Assembly (NCBI RefSeq): GCF_004403465.1
Contig: NZ_SOGQ01000050.1
Span: forward strand, 1-64,000
DNA length: 64,000 nt
Reading direction: 5' to 3'
DNA from: Cryobacterium sinapicolor
GTDB taxonomy: Bacteria > Actinomycetota > Actinomycetes > Actinomycetales > Microbacteriaceae
Shown piece by piece: positions 44,525 through 53,112 of the stretch. The notes beneath the pieces are model-generated. The model did no database searches and was not told the DNA's origin. It saw nothing but the letters and a program-made list of their open reading frames with translations. How positions within the stretch are numbered: the first letter of the stretch is position 1; every line of letters starts with the position of its first letter. Both the position numbers and the translations under genes were made by a program.

Positions 44525-46725
44525 GGCTGGACCAGGTGCGCCGGGTCGACCACGGAGATGGACCCCGTCATCAGTCCGGATAGGGAAGCCGCGACGGAGT
44601 GGTCCGGCGCGGTTTCCGGGGAATGGTACGCCCGCAGCACCACGAGCGACCGCGACGTGACCGTGTGCAACGACCCGGCGGGCCGCGGAATCGCGTCGGC
44701 GCCCTCCCCAGCCGTGTCGACGACGATCTCCCACGCCGGGGCGTATTCGGCCGAGGGCAGGGTGAACTCGACATCCTCGGCGTCCGCGTTGAAGCAGACC
44801 AGGAAGTTGACGTCGGTCACCGGCTGCCCGCGCGCGTCGCGCTCACGGATGCCGTCGCCGCTGAGGAACATGGCGACCGTGCGGGTGAGGTGCTCGTCCC
44901 AGTCCTGGGACTGCATCTCCTTCCCGTCGGGGGTCAGCCAGACGAGATCGCTCATCGGGTCGCCCACGGTGCGGTGGCCGGGGTGGCCGTTGAAGAAGCT
45001 GCTGCGGCGGAAGGTCGGGTGTTCACGGCGCAACCGGGATACGGCGGCCGTGAACTCGATCAGCGGGTTGTCCGCGTCCGACCAGTGGATCCAGCTCAGG
45101 TCGTTGTCCTGGGCATAGGTGTTGTTGTTGCCCTTCTGCGTGCGGCCGAGCTCGTCACCGTGGAGGATCATCGGCACGCCCTGCGACAGGAGCAGGGTGG
45201 CCACGTAGTTGCGCTGCTGGCGGGCCCGCAGTTCCAGGACCTCCGGGTCATCCGTCGGCCCCTCGACCCCGGAGTTCCAGGACCGGTTGTGCGATTCGCC
45301 GTCCTGGCCGTTCTCACCGTTGGCGTCGTTGTGCTTCTCGTTGTAGGAGACCAGGTCGGAGAGGGTGAACCCGTCGTGCGCGGTGACGAAGTTGATCGAC
45401 GCGACCGGGCGGCGGCCGGAGTGCTCGTAGAGGTCCGCGGAGCCGGTGATGCGCGAGGCGAACTCGCCCAGCGTCGACGGTTCTCCGCGCCAGAAGTCAC
45501 GCACGGTGTCGCGGTACTTCCCGTTCCATTCCGTCCACTGGGCCGGGAAGTTGCCGACCTGGTAACCGCCGGGGCCGACGTCCCACGGCTCGGCGATGAG
45601 CTTCACCTGGGAGACCACCGGGTCCTGCTGCACGAGTTCGAAAAAGGTGGAGAGCTTGTCGACGTCGTAGAGGTCGCGGGCCAGGGCCGAGGCCAGGTCG
45701 AATCGGAAACCGTCCACGTGCATTTCGAGAACCCAGTAGCGCAGCGAGTCCATGATCAGCTGCAGCGAGTGCGGGTGGCGCACGTTCAGGGTGTTGCCGG
45801 TGCCCGTGTAGTCCATGTAGTAGCGCTTGTCGTCGTCCATAAGGCGGTAGTACGCCTCATTGTCGATGCCCTTGAACGAGATCGTCGGACCGAGGTGGTT
45901 ACCCTCCGCGGTGTGGTTGTAGACCACGTCGAGGATGACCTCGATGCCCGCGTCGTGCAGAGAACGCACCATCCCCTTGAATTCCTGCACCTGGTTGCCC
46001 AGGTCGCCGGTCGAGGAATACGCGTTGTGCGGGGCGAAGAACCCGATGGTGTTGTAGCCCCAGTAGTTGTTCAGGCCCTTTTCCTCGAGGGTGCCGTCGT
46101 TGACGAACTGGTGCACCGGCATCAGTTCGATCGCGGTCACGCCGAGTTTCTGCAGGTGGTCGATGACCGACGGATGCGCCACGCCGGCATACGTGCCGCG
46201 CTGGCCCTCCGGCACCGCGTCCTGCAGCTTGGTGAGGCCCTTCACGTGGGCCTCGTAGATCAGGGAGGCGCTGTAGGGCGTGCGCAGGGGTCGGTCGCCC
46301 ACCCAGTCGAAGAACGGGTTGACGACGACGCCGAGCATCATGTGCGGGGCGGAGTCCTCGTCGTTGCGCGAATCCGGGTCGCCGAAGTTGTAGGAGAACA
46401 GGGACTGGTCCCAGTCGATGGTGCCGCAGGTGGCCTTGGCATAGGGGTCGAGCAGGAGCTTGTTGGGGTTAGCCCTGCTGCCCGCGGCGGGGTTGTAGTC
46501 GCCGTGCACGCGATAGCCGTAGCGCTGTCCCGGCTGGATCAGCGGCAGGTAGCAGTGCCAGATGAACGCGCTGGACTCGACCACTTCGATGCGGGTCTCA
46601 ACGCCCTGTTCGTCGAAGAGGCAAAGTTCAACGCGGTGGGCGGCTTCGCTGAACAAGGCAAAGTTCGTGCCGCTGCCGTCATACGTTGCGCCGAGCGGGT
46701 ACGCAGTACCGGGCCAGGTTTCCAA
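44521..46725 (-). CDS. glgX: Glycogen debranching enzyme (GlgX/TreX)
   Basis: This isoamylase-type GH13 enzyme removes alpha-1,6 side chains from glycogen, giving linear chains for TreY. The ~734-aa product has an N-terminal CBM48 (GTAYPLGATYDGSGTNFALF), GIEVILDVVYNHTAEGNHLG (region I), HVDGFRFDLASALARDL with nucleophile Asp, LIAEPWDVGPGGYQVGNFP with acid Glu, and NFVTAHDGFTLSDLVSYNEK. TTG 46725 (LETWPGTAYPLG) has GAGGAG six bases upstream and fits homologues; ATG 46764 is in frame but less supported. First gene of the trehalose operon; 46726-46968 is its upstream region. Confidence 0.92.
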   Translation of the reverse strand: METWPGTAYPLGATYDGSGTNFALFSEAAHRVELCLFDEQGVETRIEVVESSAFIWHCYLPLIQPGQRYGYRVHGDYNPAAGSRANPNKLLLDPYAKATCGTIDWDQSLFSYNFGDPDSRNDEDSAPHMMLGVVVNPFFDWVGDRPLRTPYSASLIYEAHVKGLTKLQDAVPEGQRGTYAGVAHPSVIDHLQKLGVTAIELMPVHQFVNDGTLEEKGLNNYWGYNTIGFFAPHNAYSSTGDLGNQVQEFKGMVRSLHDAGIEVILDVVYNHTAEGNHLGPTISFKGIDNEAYYRLMDDDKRYYMDYTGTGNTLNVRHPHSLQLIMDSLRYWVLEMHVDGFRFDLASALARDLYDVDKLSTFFELVQQDPVVSQVKLIAEPWDVGPGGYQVGNFPAQWTEWNGKYRDTVRDFWRGEPSTLGEFASRITGSADLYEHSGRRPVASINFVTAHDGFTLSDLVSYNEKHNDANGENGQDGESHNRSWNSGVEGPTDDPEVLELRARQQRNYVATLLLSQGVPMILHGDELGRTQKGNNNTYAQDNDLSWIHWSDADNPLIEFTAAVSRLRREHPTFRRSSFFNGHPGHRTVGDPMSDLVWLTPDGKEMQSQDWDEHLTRTVAMFLSGDGIRERDARGQPVTDVNFLVCFNADAEDVEFTLPSAEYAPAWEIVVDTAGEGADAIPRPAGSLHTVTSRSLVVLRAYHSPETAPDHSVAASLSGLMTGSISVVDPAHLVQP

Positions 46726-46968
46726 AGAGTGCTCCTCGTGCTGTGGGTCTGGTCTTGTCGGCACACCGACCGCGCCGGTATGCCCACAAGTACGCTACAG
46801 TCTGCCGGGCCCCCCTGACGCCCGATCGGGTGTCACGGGCGCCCGATCGGGGTATCGTGCCGCGGTGAATGCGGTCGTGATCTTCGCTCCGTCCCCGGTT
46901 CTCACGGCGGCCCTCCGCGGCCGGGTCAGAGTCGTCAGCGAGCGCCGGGGTCATGTCAGGAGGTCGGG

Positions 46969-48030
46969 TCACTTCACGAGGTCGGCGGCGCGATCGGCGG
47001 CCACCAGCTCGCGCACGAGCGGCGCCACCTCGGTGCCGTAGAGCTCGATGCTGGTCATCAGCTTCTCGTGGGAGAGCGTGCCGAGGCTGTACTTGAGGTC
47101 GAAGCGGGAGAGCCCCAGACCGATCGCGGTGGCGGCGATTTTGGTGGCCACGGTCTGAGGTGAGCCCACGAAGAGGGCGCCGTCCGGGCCGGCGTCGTGT
47201 TCGAAGCGTTCCCGGGTGACCGGACCCCAACCGCGCTCTCGGCCGATCCGGTTCTGCATGGCGGCGTAGTGCGGCCACATTTCCTCGCGCGCCTGGACAT
47301 CCGTCGCGGCGACATAGCCCGGCGAGTGTTCGCCGATCGGCCGGGTCGGCTTCTCGAACTGAGCCAGGGCACGGTGGTAGAGCTCGACCAGAGGCACGAA
47401 GGCCAGGGGCGAGCCGCCGATGATGGCCAGCATCAGCGGCAGGCCGTAGTGCGCCGCACGCACGACGGACTGCGGGCTTCCGCCCACGCCGATCCAGGTG
47501 GTGAGGGCTCCGGAGTCCGTCGGCGGGAACACCCTCTGGTTTCGCAGACCACCCCGGGTCTCGCCCGACCAGGTGACGGGCTCCTCCGTGAGCAGCTCGG
47601 TGAATAGGTTGAGCTTTTCCTCGAACAGCAGCTCGTACTGGTCCGACTCCAGGCCGAACAGCGGGAACGACTCAGTGAAGGAGCCGCGGCCCAGGATAAC
47701 CTCTGCGCGTCCGTTCGAGACCGCATCGAGGGTGGAGAAGCGCTGGAAGACGCGCACCGGGTCGTCCGAGCTGAGGACGGTGACGGCGGACCCAAGACGG
47801 ATGCCGGTGGTCTGCCCGGCGATCGCGGCGAGCACCACCTCGGGGGCGGAGACGGCGAAATCTTCCCGGTGGTGCTCACCGATCCCGAAGAAGTCGAGGC
47901 CCACCTGATCGGCCAGCACCCCCTCGGCCACCACGTTGCGCAGCGTCGCCGCCTGGGACAACCGGGCCCCAGAGGCGTCGAAGGTGACGTCGCCGAAGGT
48001 GTCCAGCCCGAGTTCGAACTTTTCTGTCAT
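46969..48030 (-). CDS. LLM-class flavin-dependent oxidoreductase
   Basis: The 353-aa protein is a luciferase-like monooxygenase: FELGLDTFGDVTFDASGARL at the start, LADQVGLDFFGIGEHHREDF, IRLGSAVTVLSSDDPVRVFQ, VILGRGSFTESFPLFGLESD, and IGVGGSPQSVVRAAHYGLPL in the flavin-binding part. It uses FMN (or F420 in some relatives) and an unknown substrate. ATG 48030 is supported by GAGGAGC 12 bases upstream; the longer frame lacks support. It stands alone between the trehalose operon and a divergent small membrane protein. Confidence 0.85.
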   Translation of the reverse strand: MTEKFELGLDTFGDVTFDASGARLSQAATLRNVVAEGVLADQVGLDFFGIGEHHREDFAVSAPEVVLAAIAGQTTGIRLGSAVTVLSSDDPVRVFQRFSTLDAVSNGRAEVILGRGSFTESFPLFGLESDQYELLFEEKLNLFTELLTEEPVTWSGETRGGLRNQRVFPPTDSGALTTWIGVGGSPQSVVRAAHYGLPLMLAIIGGSPLAFVPLVELYHRALAQFEKPTRPIGEHSPGYVAATDVQAREEMWPHYAAMQNRIGRERGWGPVTRERFEHDAGPDGALFVGSPQTVATKIAATAIGLGLSRFDLKYSLGTLSHEKLMTSIELYGTEVAPLVRELVAADRAADLVK

Positions 48031-48301
48031 CTGGTGCGTGCTCCTCGCGAAGGTCCGTACATTCGCCACAAAGTCTATGCAAATGCATTCAAAGACGAAA
48101 CCGCGGCCCGCCCCTGAATATTCCGGGCCCGTGCGAAGGTTCGCGGCGCAGGTGGTGGACGCGGGCGCACTGTAGAACGTACGCCGGCTGTTACACGGTG
48201 CGCGACGACGGAGGTGGGGGGCGCCGCGGGCGCGCCGTCGCGAGGGGGGCAGAATGGGGTCAGGCGCCATCACCGGTCGCCCCGGCGACAGGAGATCCCC
48301 C

Positions 48302-48682
48302 ATGACCGAACACGAATTGATTGCGCTCTGGACCAAGGCCCGCTGGCACATCATCGTGTCCCAGCTCGCACCGACTTTCCTGCTCACGGCCCTCGTGGCC
48401 TTCCTGTCCCTCGGTCTGGCGGAGTCAGCGCTGAGTGTGCGCATCGCGGCCGCGGGCATCCTGCTGGCCTCGGGCATTCTCGGTGCGCTCGCTCAGATCG
48501 CGTCGGCGAACGAGGGCCTCTTCATCGTCGCGGATCTGCGCGCGCTGCCCGCCAGCAGCGCCCTCGGCCGCGGCGTCGTCGCCTCCGCGCCCTGGATCAA
48601 CGTCGTGCGCTTCGTGACCCCGGCGGTCTTCGTGGTCGTCTACATCGCGCTCCTGGCCGCCCTGTTCCTGCCGTTCGCTTAG
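48302..48682 (+). CDS. Small membrane protein, unknown
   Basis: The 126-aa protein (ATG 48302, CAGGAG eight bases upstream) has three to four hydrophobic helices: IIVSQLAPTFLLTALVAFLS, AAAGILLASGILGALAQIAS and FVTPAVFVVVYIALLAALFL. No known family is apparent. It is divergent from the LLM gene (271-bp spacer without other features that I can see) and lies upstream of the NrdR boxes, but is not obviously part of the nrd operon. Confidence 0.65.
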   Translation: MTEHELIALWTKARWHIIVSQLAPTFLLTALVAFLSLGLAESALSVRIAAAGILLASGILGALAQIASANEGLFIVADLRALPASSALGRGVVASAPWINVVRFVTPAVFVVVYIALLAALFLPFA

Positions 48683-48688
48683 CTAATT

Positions 48689-48735
48689 ACCACTACATCT
48701 AGGCATGGTCGGCATGTCGACCACAAGATGTGGTG
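48689..48735 (+). promoter_or_regulatory. Pair of NrdR boxes upstream of nrdD
   Basis: ACCACTACATCTAGGC (48689-48704) and ACCACAAGATGTGGTG (48720-48735) are imperfect copies of the 16-bp NrdR palindrome, with starts 31 bp apart (three helical turns), the arrangement NrdR needs for cooperative binding. They lie 80 bases upstream of nrdD. Repression by NrdR in response to dATP/ATP is therefore expected. Confidence 0.8.
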
Positions 48736-48815
48736 GAGTCGAGGCGTAGGGTGGGCTCGAACGGACAGACTCGAATCCTTGAGTCTGCCGCGGAAGCCAC
48801 CAAGGACGAACACGC

Positions 48816-50912
48816 ATGACACCGCAACACCACGCACCGCTCGGCATCATCAAGCGCACCGGCGCCACTGCTCCCTTCGACGCAGAGCGGATCCGGGCCG
48901 CCGTCTCCGGCGCCGCCGCCGCCGCGGGTGAGATGACCGGCGACGACGCAGGCCTGGTAACCGACACGGTGATCGCGGCGCTAGCCGAGCTCGGCCGGGA
49001 ATACCCGACCGTGGAACAGGTGCAGGATCTCGTGGAGCAGACCCTGCTCGCGAAGAAGTATGCGGCGACGGCCCGGGCCTACATCGCCTACCGCGACCAG
49101 CACGCCCGGGACCGCGACGTCACGCGCACCACCGTGGATGTGAGCACGTCCATTAATGAGTACCTCGACCGCTCCGACTGGCGCGTCAACGCGAACGCGA
49201 ACCAGGGCTACTCCCTCGGCGGGCTGATTCTGAACACGGCAGGGAAGGTCGTCGCGAATTACTGGCTCGCGAACGTCTACAGCGCCGAGATCGGCAAGGC
49301 GCACCGTGAGGGCGAACTGCACATCCACGACCTCGACATGCTGGCCGGCTATTGCGCCGGCTGGTCGCTGCGGGTGCTCCTCGAAGAGGGTCTGAACGGT
49401 GTTCCGGACAAGGTCGAGTCCACTCCCCCGAAGCACTTCTCCTCGGCGATCGGCCAGATCGTCAACTTCCTCGGCACCATGCAGAACGAGTGGGCCGGCG
49501 CGCAGGCATTCAGCTCCTTCGACACCTACATGGCGCCGTTCGTGCGCCTCGACAAGCTGAGCTATGCCGAGGTGCGCCAGGGCATCCAGGAACTCATCTA
49601 CAACCTCAACGTGCCCTCCCGCTGGGGCACCCAGACGCCGTTCACCAACCTCACCTTCGACTGGGTCTGCCCAGAGGACCTGCGCGAGCAGGTGCCCGTG
49701 ATCGGTGGGGTGGAGCAGGACTTCGCCTACGGCGACCTGGCAGAGGAGATGGCCGTGATCAACCGGGCGTACATCGACGTGATGACCGCGGGCGACGCCA
49801 GCGGCCGGGTGTTCACCTTCCCCATCCCGACCTACAACATCACCGAGGACTTTGACTGGGAGTCGGAGAACGCCGACCGTCTCTTCGAGATGACCGCCAA
49901 GTACGGCACACCCTACTTTCAGAACTTCATCAACTCGGAACTCAAGCCCAACCAGATCCGCTCGATGTGCTGCCGCCTGCAGCTCGACCTGCGCGAGCTG
50001 CAGAAGCGCGGCAACGGCCTGTTCGGGTCCGCCGAGCAGACCGGCTCGCTCGGCGTCGTGACCGTCAACTGCGCCCGCCTCGGCTACACCCACCGCGGCA
50101 ACGAGGCCGGGCTGCTCGCCGATCTCGACCGCCTGCTCGACCTGGCGAAGGACTCCCTGGAGCAGAAGCGCACCGTGATCGACCAGCTGATCGTCGATGG
50201 TCTGTTCCCGTACACGAAGCGTTACCTCGGCGCCGGTCTCCGCAACCACTTCTCCACCATCGGGGTCAATGGCATCAACGAAATGGTGCGCAACCTGACC
50301 GAGGACCTGCACGACATCACCTCCGACGAGGGCCACGCCATCGCCGTGCGGCTACTCGACCACGTGCGCACGCGCATGGTCGAGTTCCAGGAGGCCACCG
50401 GCAACATGTACAACCTGGAGGCCACCCCGGCCGAGGGAACCACCTACCGGTTCGCGAAGGAAGACCGGAAGCGATTCCCGGACATCCTGCAGGCCGGCAC
50501 CGACGCGAACCCGTACTACACCAACTCGTCCCAGCTGCCGGTGGGCTTCACCGACGACCCGTTCGAGGCCCTCGACCGCCAGGACGAGTTGCAGATCAAG
50601 TACACCGGCGGCACCGTGCTGCACCTGTACATGTCGGAGAAGCTCTCCACGGCCGCGGCCTGCCGCGAGCTCGTCAAGCGCTCCCTGTCGACGCACCGGC
50701 TGCCCTACATCACGGTCACGCCGACGTTCTCGATCTGCCCCGACCACGGCTACCTGGCCGGCGAGCACCCGAGTTGCACGGTCTGCGGCGGCGTCTGCGA
50801 GGTCTGGACCCGGGTGATGGGCTACTTCCGTCCGGTCAGCTCGTTCAACATCGGCAAGAAGGGCGAGCACGCCGAGCGCACGCACTTCGTCGAAGCGGCG
50901 ATGTCCCGGTGA
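48816..50912 (+). CDS. nrdD: Anaerobic ribonucleoside-triphosphate reductase (class III)
   Basis: NrdD reduces ribonucleotides without oxygen using a glycyl radical. The 698-aa protein has an ATP-cone (GIIKRTGATAPFDAERIRAA, residues 8-95), the catalytic barrel with MCCRLQLDLRELQKRGNGLF and SLGVVTVNCARLGY, a C-terminal zinc site (ICPDHGYLAGEHPSCTVCGG) and the glycyl-radical loop RVMGYFRPVSSFNIGKKGEH. The ATP cone implies allosteric activity control. ATG 48816 is used. NrdR boxes precede it and nrdG overlaps its stop, so it is a complete class III operon, useful in microaerobic or anoxic cold habitats. Confidence 0.95.
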   Translation: MTPQHHAPLGIIKRTGATAPFDAERIRAAVSGAAAAAGEMTGDDAGLVTDTVIAALAELGREYPTVEQVQDLVEQTLLAKKYAATARAYIAYRDQHARDRDVTRTTVDVSTSINEYLDRSDWRVNANANQGYSLGGLILNTAGKVVANYWLANVYSAEIGKAHREGELHIHDLDMLAGYCAGWSLRVLLEEGLNGVPDKVESTPPKHFSSAIGQIVNFLGTMQNEWAGAQAFSSFDTYMAPFVRLDKLSYAEVRQGIQELIYNLNVPSRWGTQTPFTNLTFDWVCPEDLREQVPVIGGVEQDFAYGDLAEEMAVINRAYIDVMTAGDASGRVFTFPIPTYNITEDFDWESENADRLFEMTAKYGTPYFQNFINSELKPNQIRSMCCRLQLDLRELQKRGNGLFGSAEQTGSLGVVTVNCARLGYTHRGNEAGLLADLDRLLDLAKDSLEQKRTVIDQLIVDGLFPYTKRYLGAGLRNHFSTIGVNGINEMVRNLTEDLHDITSDEGHAIAVRLLDHVRTRMVEFQEATGNMYNLEATPAEGTTYRFAKEDRKRFPDILQAGTDANPYYTNSSQLPVGFTDDPFEALDRQDELQIKYTGGTVLHLYMSEKLSTAAACRELVKRSLSTHRLPYITVTPTFSICPDHGYLAGEHPSCTVCGGVCEVWTRVMGYFRPVSSFNIGKKGEHAERTHFVEAAMSR

Positions 50913-51571
50913 GCACCCCGGCGAGCGCGGACGACCTGCAGATCGCGGGACTCGTGGCCCTGTCCACCTGCGACTGGCCCGGCAAGCTCGTGGCGACCGT
51001 GTTCCTCCAGGGCTGCCCCCTGGCGTGCACGTACTGCCACAACCCGGACCTGCTGGACCCGCGCGCGCCGGGAAGCATCCGTTGGCAGGAGGTGCGCGAG
51101 CTGCTGGCCAAGCGGCACGGCCTACTGGACGGAGTGGTCTTCTCGGGTGGGGAGCCCACCCGTCAGGCCGGTCTGGCCAGCGCCATGCGGGAGGTCAGAA
51201 CCCTCGGCTTCGGTGTGGGCCTGCACACCGCGGGACCGTACCCGACCCGGTTCCGCGAGGTGCTGCCGCTCTGCGACTGGGTGGGCTTGGACATCAAGGC
51301 ACCGGAGGAGCTGTACGGGGCGGTGACCGGGGTGCCATCGGCGGCCGAGAAGGCATTCGCCTGCCTGCGGGTGGCGCTCGACGCACAGGTGGACCTGCAG
51401 GTACGCACAACCGTCGACCCGATGGTCATGTCCCCGGGCGACGTGGCGGGGCTCGGCGCCACGCTGACCGCCCTGGGCGTGCGGGAGCACGTGCTGCAGA
51501 CCGTGCGGTCCGAGGGTGCCCGCCCCGAGTTTGCGGCCCGGCTGAAGGCCCACCTGGAGCGTCTCGGCTAG
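50909..51571 (+). CDS. nrdG: Anaerobic RNR activating protein (radical SAM)
   Basis: NrdG uses a 4Fe-4S cluster and S-adenosylmethionine to install the glycyl radical in NrdD. The 220-aa product has the Cx3CxxC motif in FLQGCPLACTYCHNPDLLDP, the GGE motif in VVFSGGEPTRQ, and DWVGLDIKAPEELYGAVTG later. GTG 50909 overlaps the nrdD stop by four bases (GTGA). The layout with nrdD directly upstream settles its target. Confidence 0.93.
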   Translation: MSTPASADDLQIAGLVALSTCDWPGKLVATVFLQGCPLACTYCHNPDLLDPRAPGSIRWQEVRELLAKRHGLLDGVVFSGGEPTRQAGLASAMREVRTLGFGVGLHTAGPYPTRFREVLPLCDWVGLDIKAPEELYGAVTGVPSAAEKAFACLRVALDAQVDLQVRTTVDPMVMSPGDVAGLGATLTALGVREHVLQTVRSEGARPEFAARLKAHLERLG

Positions 51572-51594
51572 CCTGCGTCGGCACGTCGACGAGG

Positions 51595-52005
51595 CTATAC
51601 CGCGTCGAGGTAGAGCCAGCGCCGGTCCAGGCGGACGAACCGGCTGACCTCGTGCTGTTGCGAGGTGGCGCCGCCGGACCTGCTGTACGCGATGAACTCC
51701 ACCACCCCCTCGGTGTCGAACGGACCGCCCTGCGCGGTGCGCACGATCTCGAGGCGGAGCCAGCGCGCGTCGGCGTCGAGTTCCAGCGCCTCCGGACGGG
51801 TGCGCGGATGCCACGTCGCGAGCAGGTAGTCCGGCTCCCCCACCGCGAAGGCCGCGTACCGGGAGCGCATCAGAGCCTCAGCGGTGGGCGCCAGCGCCTC
51901 CCCGCGGTGGAACCGGCCGCAGCACTCGGAATACGGGTTGCCGCTCAGGCAGGGGCACGGCCGGGGTCGGGGCGGGCGCTCTACGGGGGTCGAAGTCTCT
52001 GGCAC
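51595..52005 (-). CDS. YchJ-like SEC-C motif protein
   Basis: The 136-aa protein has a Cys-rich N-terminal zinc motif (PCPCLSGNPYSECCGRFHRG) and a YchJ-type body: ALMRSRYAAFAVGEPDYLLA, TWHPRTRPEALELD and RWLRLEIVRTAQGGPFDTEG. This is the UPF0225/YchJ arrangement; function is unknown, though SEC-C motifs bind zinc and often contact other proteins. GTG 52005 was chosen by homologue length and the adjacent GGAGG; upstream sequence is low-complexity. Bases 52006-52222 show no gene. Confidence 0.8.
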   Translation of the reverse strand: MPETSTPVERPPRPRPCPCLSGNPYSECCGRFHRGEALAPTAEALMRSRYAAFAVGEPDYLLATWHPRTRPEALELDADARWLRLEIVRTAQGGPFDTEGVVEFIAYSRSGGATSQQHEVSRFVRLDRRWLYLDAV

Positions 52006-52222
52006 CCCTCCAGTATCGGGCAGTCCCGGTCTCGCAGCGCCGCCAGCGGACGCTAGGACCCGGTCAGTTCGGTCTCGTACTCCTGTTCCGTCGGCTGGGA
52101 CTCGTGGTTCAGCCGGCGGCTGAGTTCGCCCCACCAGCGGTGGAGGCAGATCGAGAGACCCGCCCCGCCGGGGAGACGGCGGTTTAGGAATGCCGGTCGA
52201 AGGAGCCTAGAGTCGGCGCACC

Positions 52223-52453
52223 ATGAATGACATTGCGATCGGCAGATACAGACATTACAAAGGCAACCCCTACGAGGTTCTGGGAGTGGCCCGGCACTCC
52301 GAGACCGATGAAGACTTGGTGGTCTACACCGCCCTGTACGGGGAACGAGGGCTGTGGGTGCGCCCACTGGCCATGTTTCTGGAGTCCATCACCATCGACG
52401 GCGCGGACGTTCCCCGCTTCGCCCTGGTCGAGAGCGAAGAGCAGCGTTCGTAA
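52223..52453 (+). CDS. DUF1653 family protein
   Basis: The 76-aa protein matches the DUF1653 pattern: IGRYRHYKGNPYEVLGVARH, SETDEDLVVYTALYGERGLW and VRPLAMFLESITIDGADVPR. Members are short, widespread beta proteins of unknown function. ATG 52223 is the start. It is convergent with the tRNA-Ala gene, separated by a strong hairpin. Confidence 0.88.
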   Translation: MNDIAIGRYRHYKGNPYEVLGVARHSETDEDLVVYTALYGERGLWVRPLAMFLESITIDGADVPRFALVESEEQRS

Positions 52454-52482
52454 TCACCGGAGACCGGAAAAAGCAGACCTGC

Positions 52483-52530
52483 GTCACACAGAACAGGCCC
52501 CGACCGAAGTCGGGGCCTGTTCTGTGTGAC
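52483..52530. terminator. 22-bp perfect hairpin between DUF1653 gene and tRNA-Ala
   Basis: GTCACACAGAACAGG plus CCCCGAC (52483-52504) pairs perfectly with 52509-52530 around a CGAA loop, which is UUCG on the minus strand. On that strand GCAGGTCTGC and a T5 run follow (to about 52468), so it is most likely the tRNA-Ala terminator, and it also caps the convergent DUF1653 transcript. Confidence 0.85.
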
Positions 52531-52549
52531 ACTGTTTCACACTGATTGG

Positions 52550-52622
52550 TGGATCCGAGGGGATTCGAACCCCTGACCCCCTGCATGCCATGCAGGTGCG
52601 CTACCAGCTGCGCCACGGACCC
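52550..52622 (-). tRNA. tRNA-Ala (anticodon GGC)
   Basis: Minus strand: acceptor GGGTCCG/CGGATCC, D arm GCGC..GCGC, anticodon stem CCTGC/GCAGG with loop ATGGCAT (anticodon GGC), T arm AGGGG-TTCGAAT-CCCCT. Discriminator A and CC are encoded. Length 73. It lies 72 bases downstream of rsfS on the same strand, a common position in this family. Confidence 0.95.
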
Positions 52623-52694
52623 AGATTGTGTTTCGGAACTTCCCCGAAACAACTTCTCTAGGCTACTACACGATTCGCCTGCTGCGTACCACCG

Positions 52695-53072
52695 CTATTC
52701 GGCAGCGTTGTGAGCTGGCAGCTCGATGGGGATGATCGGGCAGTCTTTCCAGAGCCGCTCGAGCGAGTAGTACACGCGCTCTTCCTCGTGGAAGATGTGC
52801 ACGACGAGGTCGCCGAAGTCGACGAGGACCCAGCGACCCTCGGCACGTCCTTCGCGACGAAGCGGCTTATGCCCGGCCTCAGTCATCTTGTCTTCGATCT
52901 CACCGGCGATGGCCACCACGTTGCGCTCGGAACGCCCTGTGACGATCAGGAAGATATCGGTGAGAGGAAGGGGATTGGACACGTCGATTGCGACAAGGTC
53001 CTCCCCCGCTTTCGAGTCTGCGGCGGCGGCGGCCACCTGGAGGAGCTCGAGAGCATGGGCAGAAGCGGTCAT
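52695..53072 (-). CDS. rsfS: Ribosome silencing factor RsfS
   Basis: RsfS binds ribosomal protein L14 and blocks subunit joining when nutrients are scarce. The 125-aa product is typical: DLVAIDVSNPLPLTDIFLIV, RSERNVVAIAGEIEDKMTEA, GHKPLRREGRAEGRWVLVDF and DLVVHIFHEEERVYYSLERL. ATG 53072 is used. It follows the uncharacterised membrane protein gene by 40 bases and ends the nadD cluster. Confidence 0.95.
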   Translation of the reverse strand: MTASAHALELLQVAAAAADSKAGEDLVAIDVSNPLPLTDIFLIVTGRSERNVVAIAGEIEDKMTEAGHKPLRREGRAEGRWVLVDFGDLVVHIFHEEERVYYSLERLWKDCPIIPIELPAHNAAE

Positions 53073-53112
53073 CGAATGAATCCCTGAGTTAGTAAGAGCG
53101 AAACGGATGGCA

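Noticed and set aside
42101-45118. A 1005-codon plus-strand open frame opposite treY, and similar 700+ codon frames opposite glgX (44599-46818) and across the nadD region (53107-55296)
   Set aside because: They are antisense or out-of-frame shadows of strongly conserved genes in GC-rich DNA, with Arg/Gly/His-rich composition and no domain.
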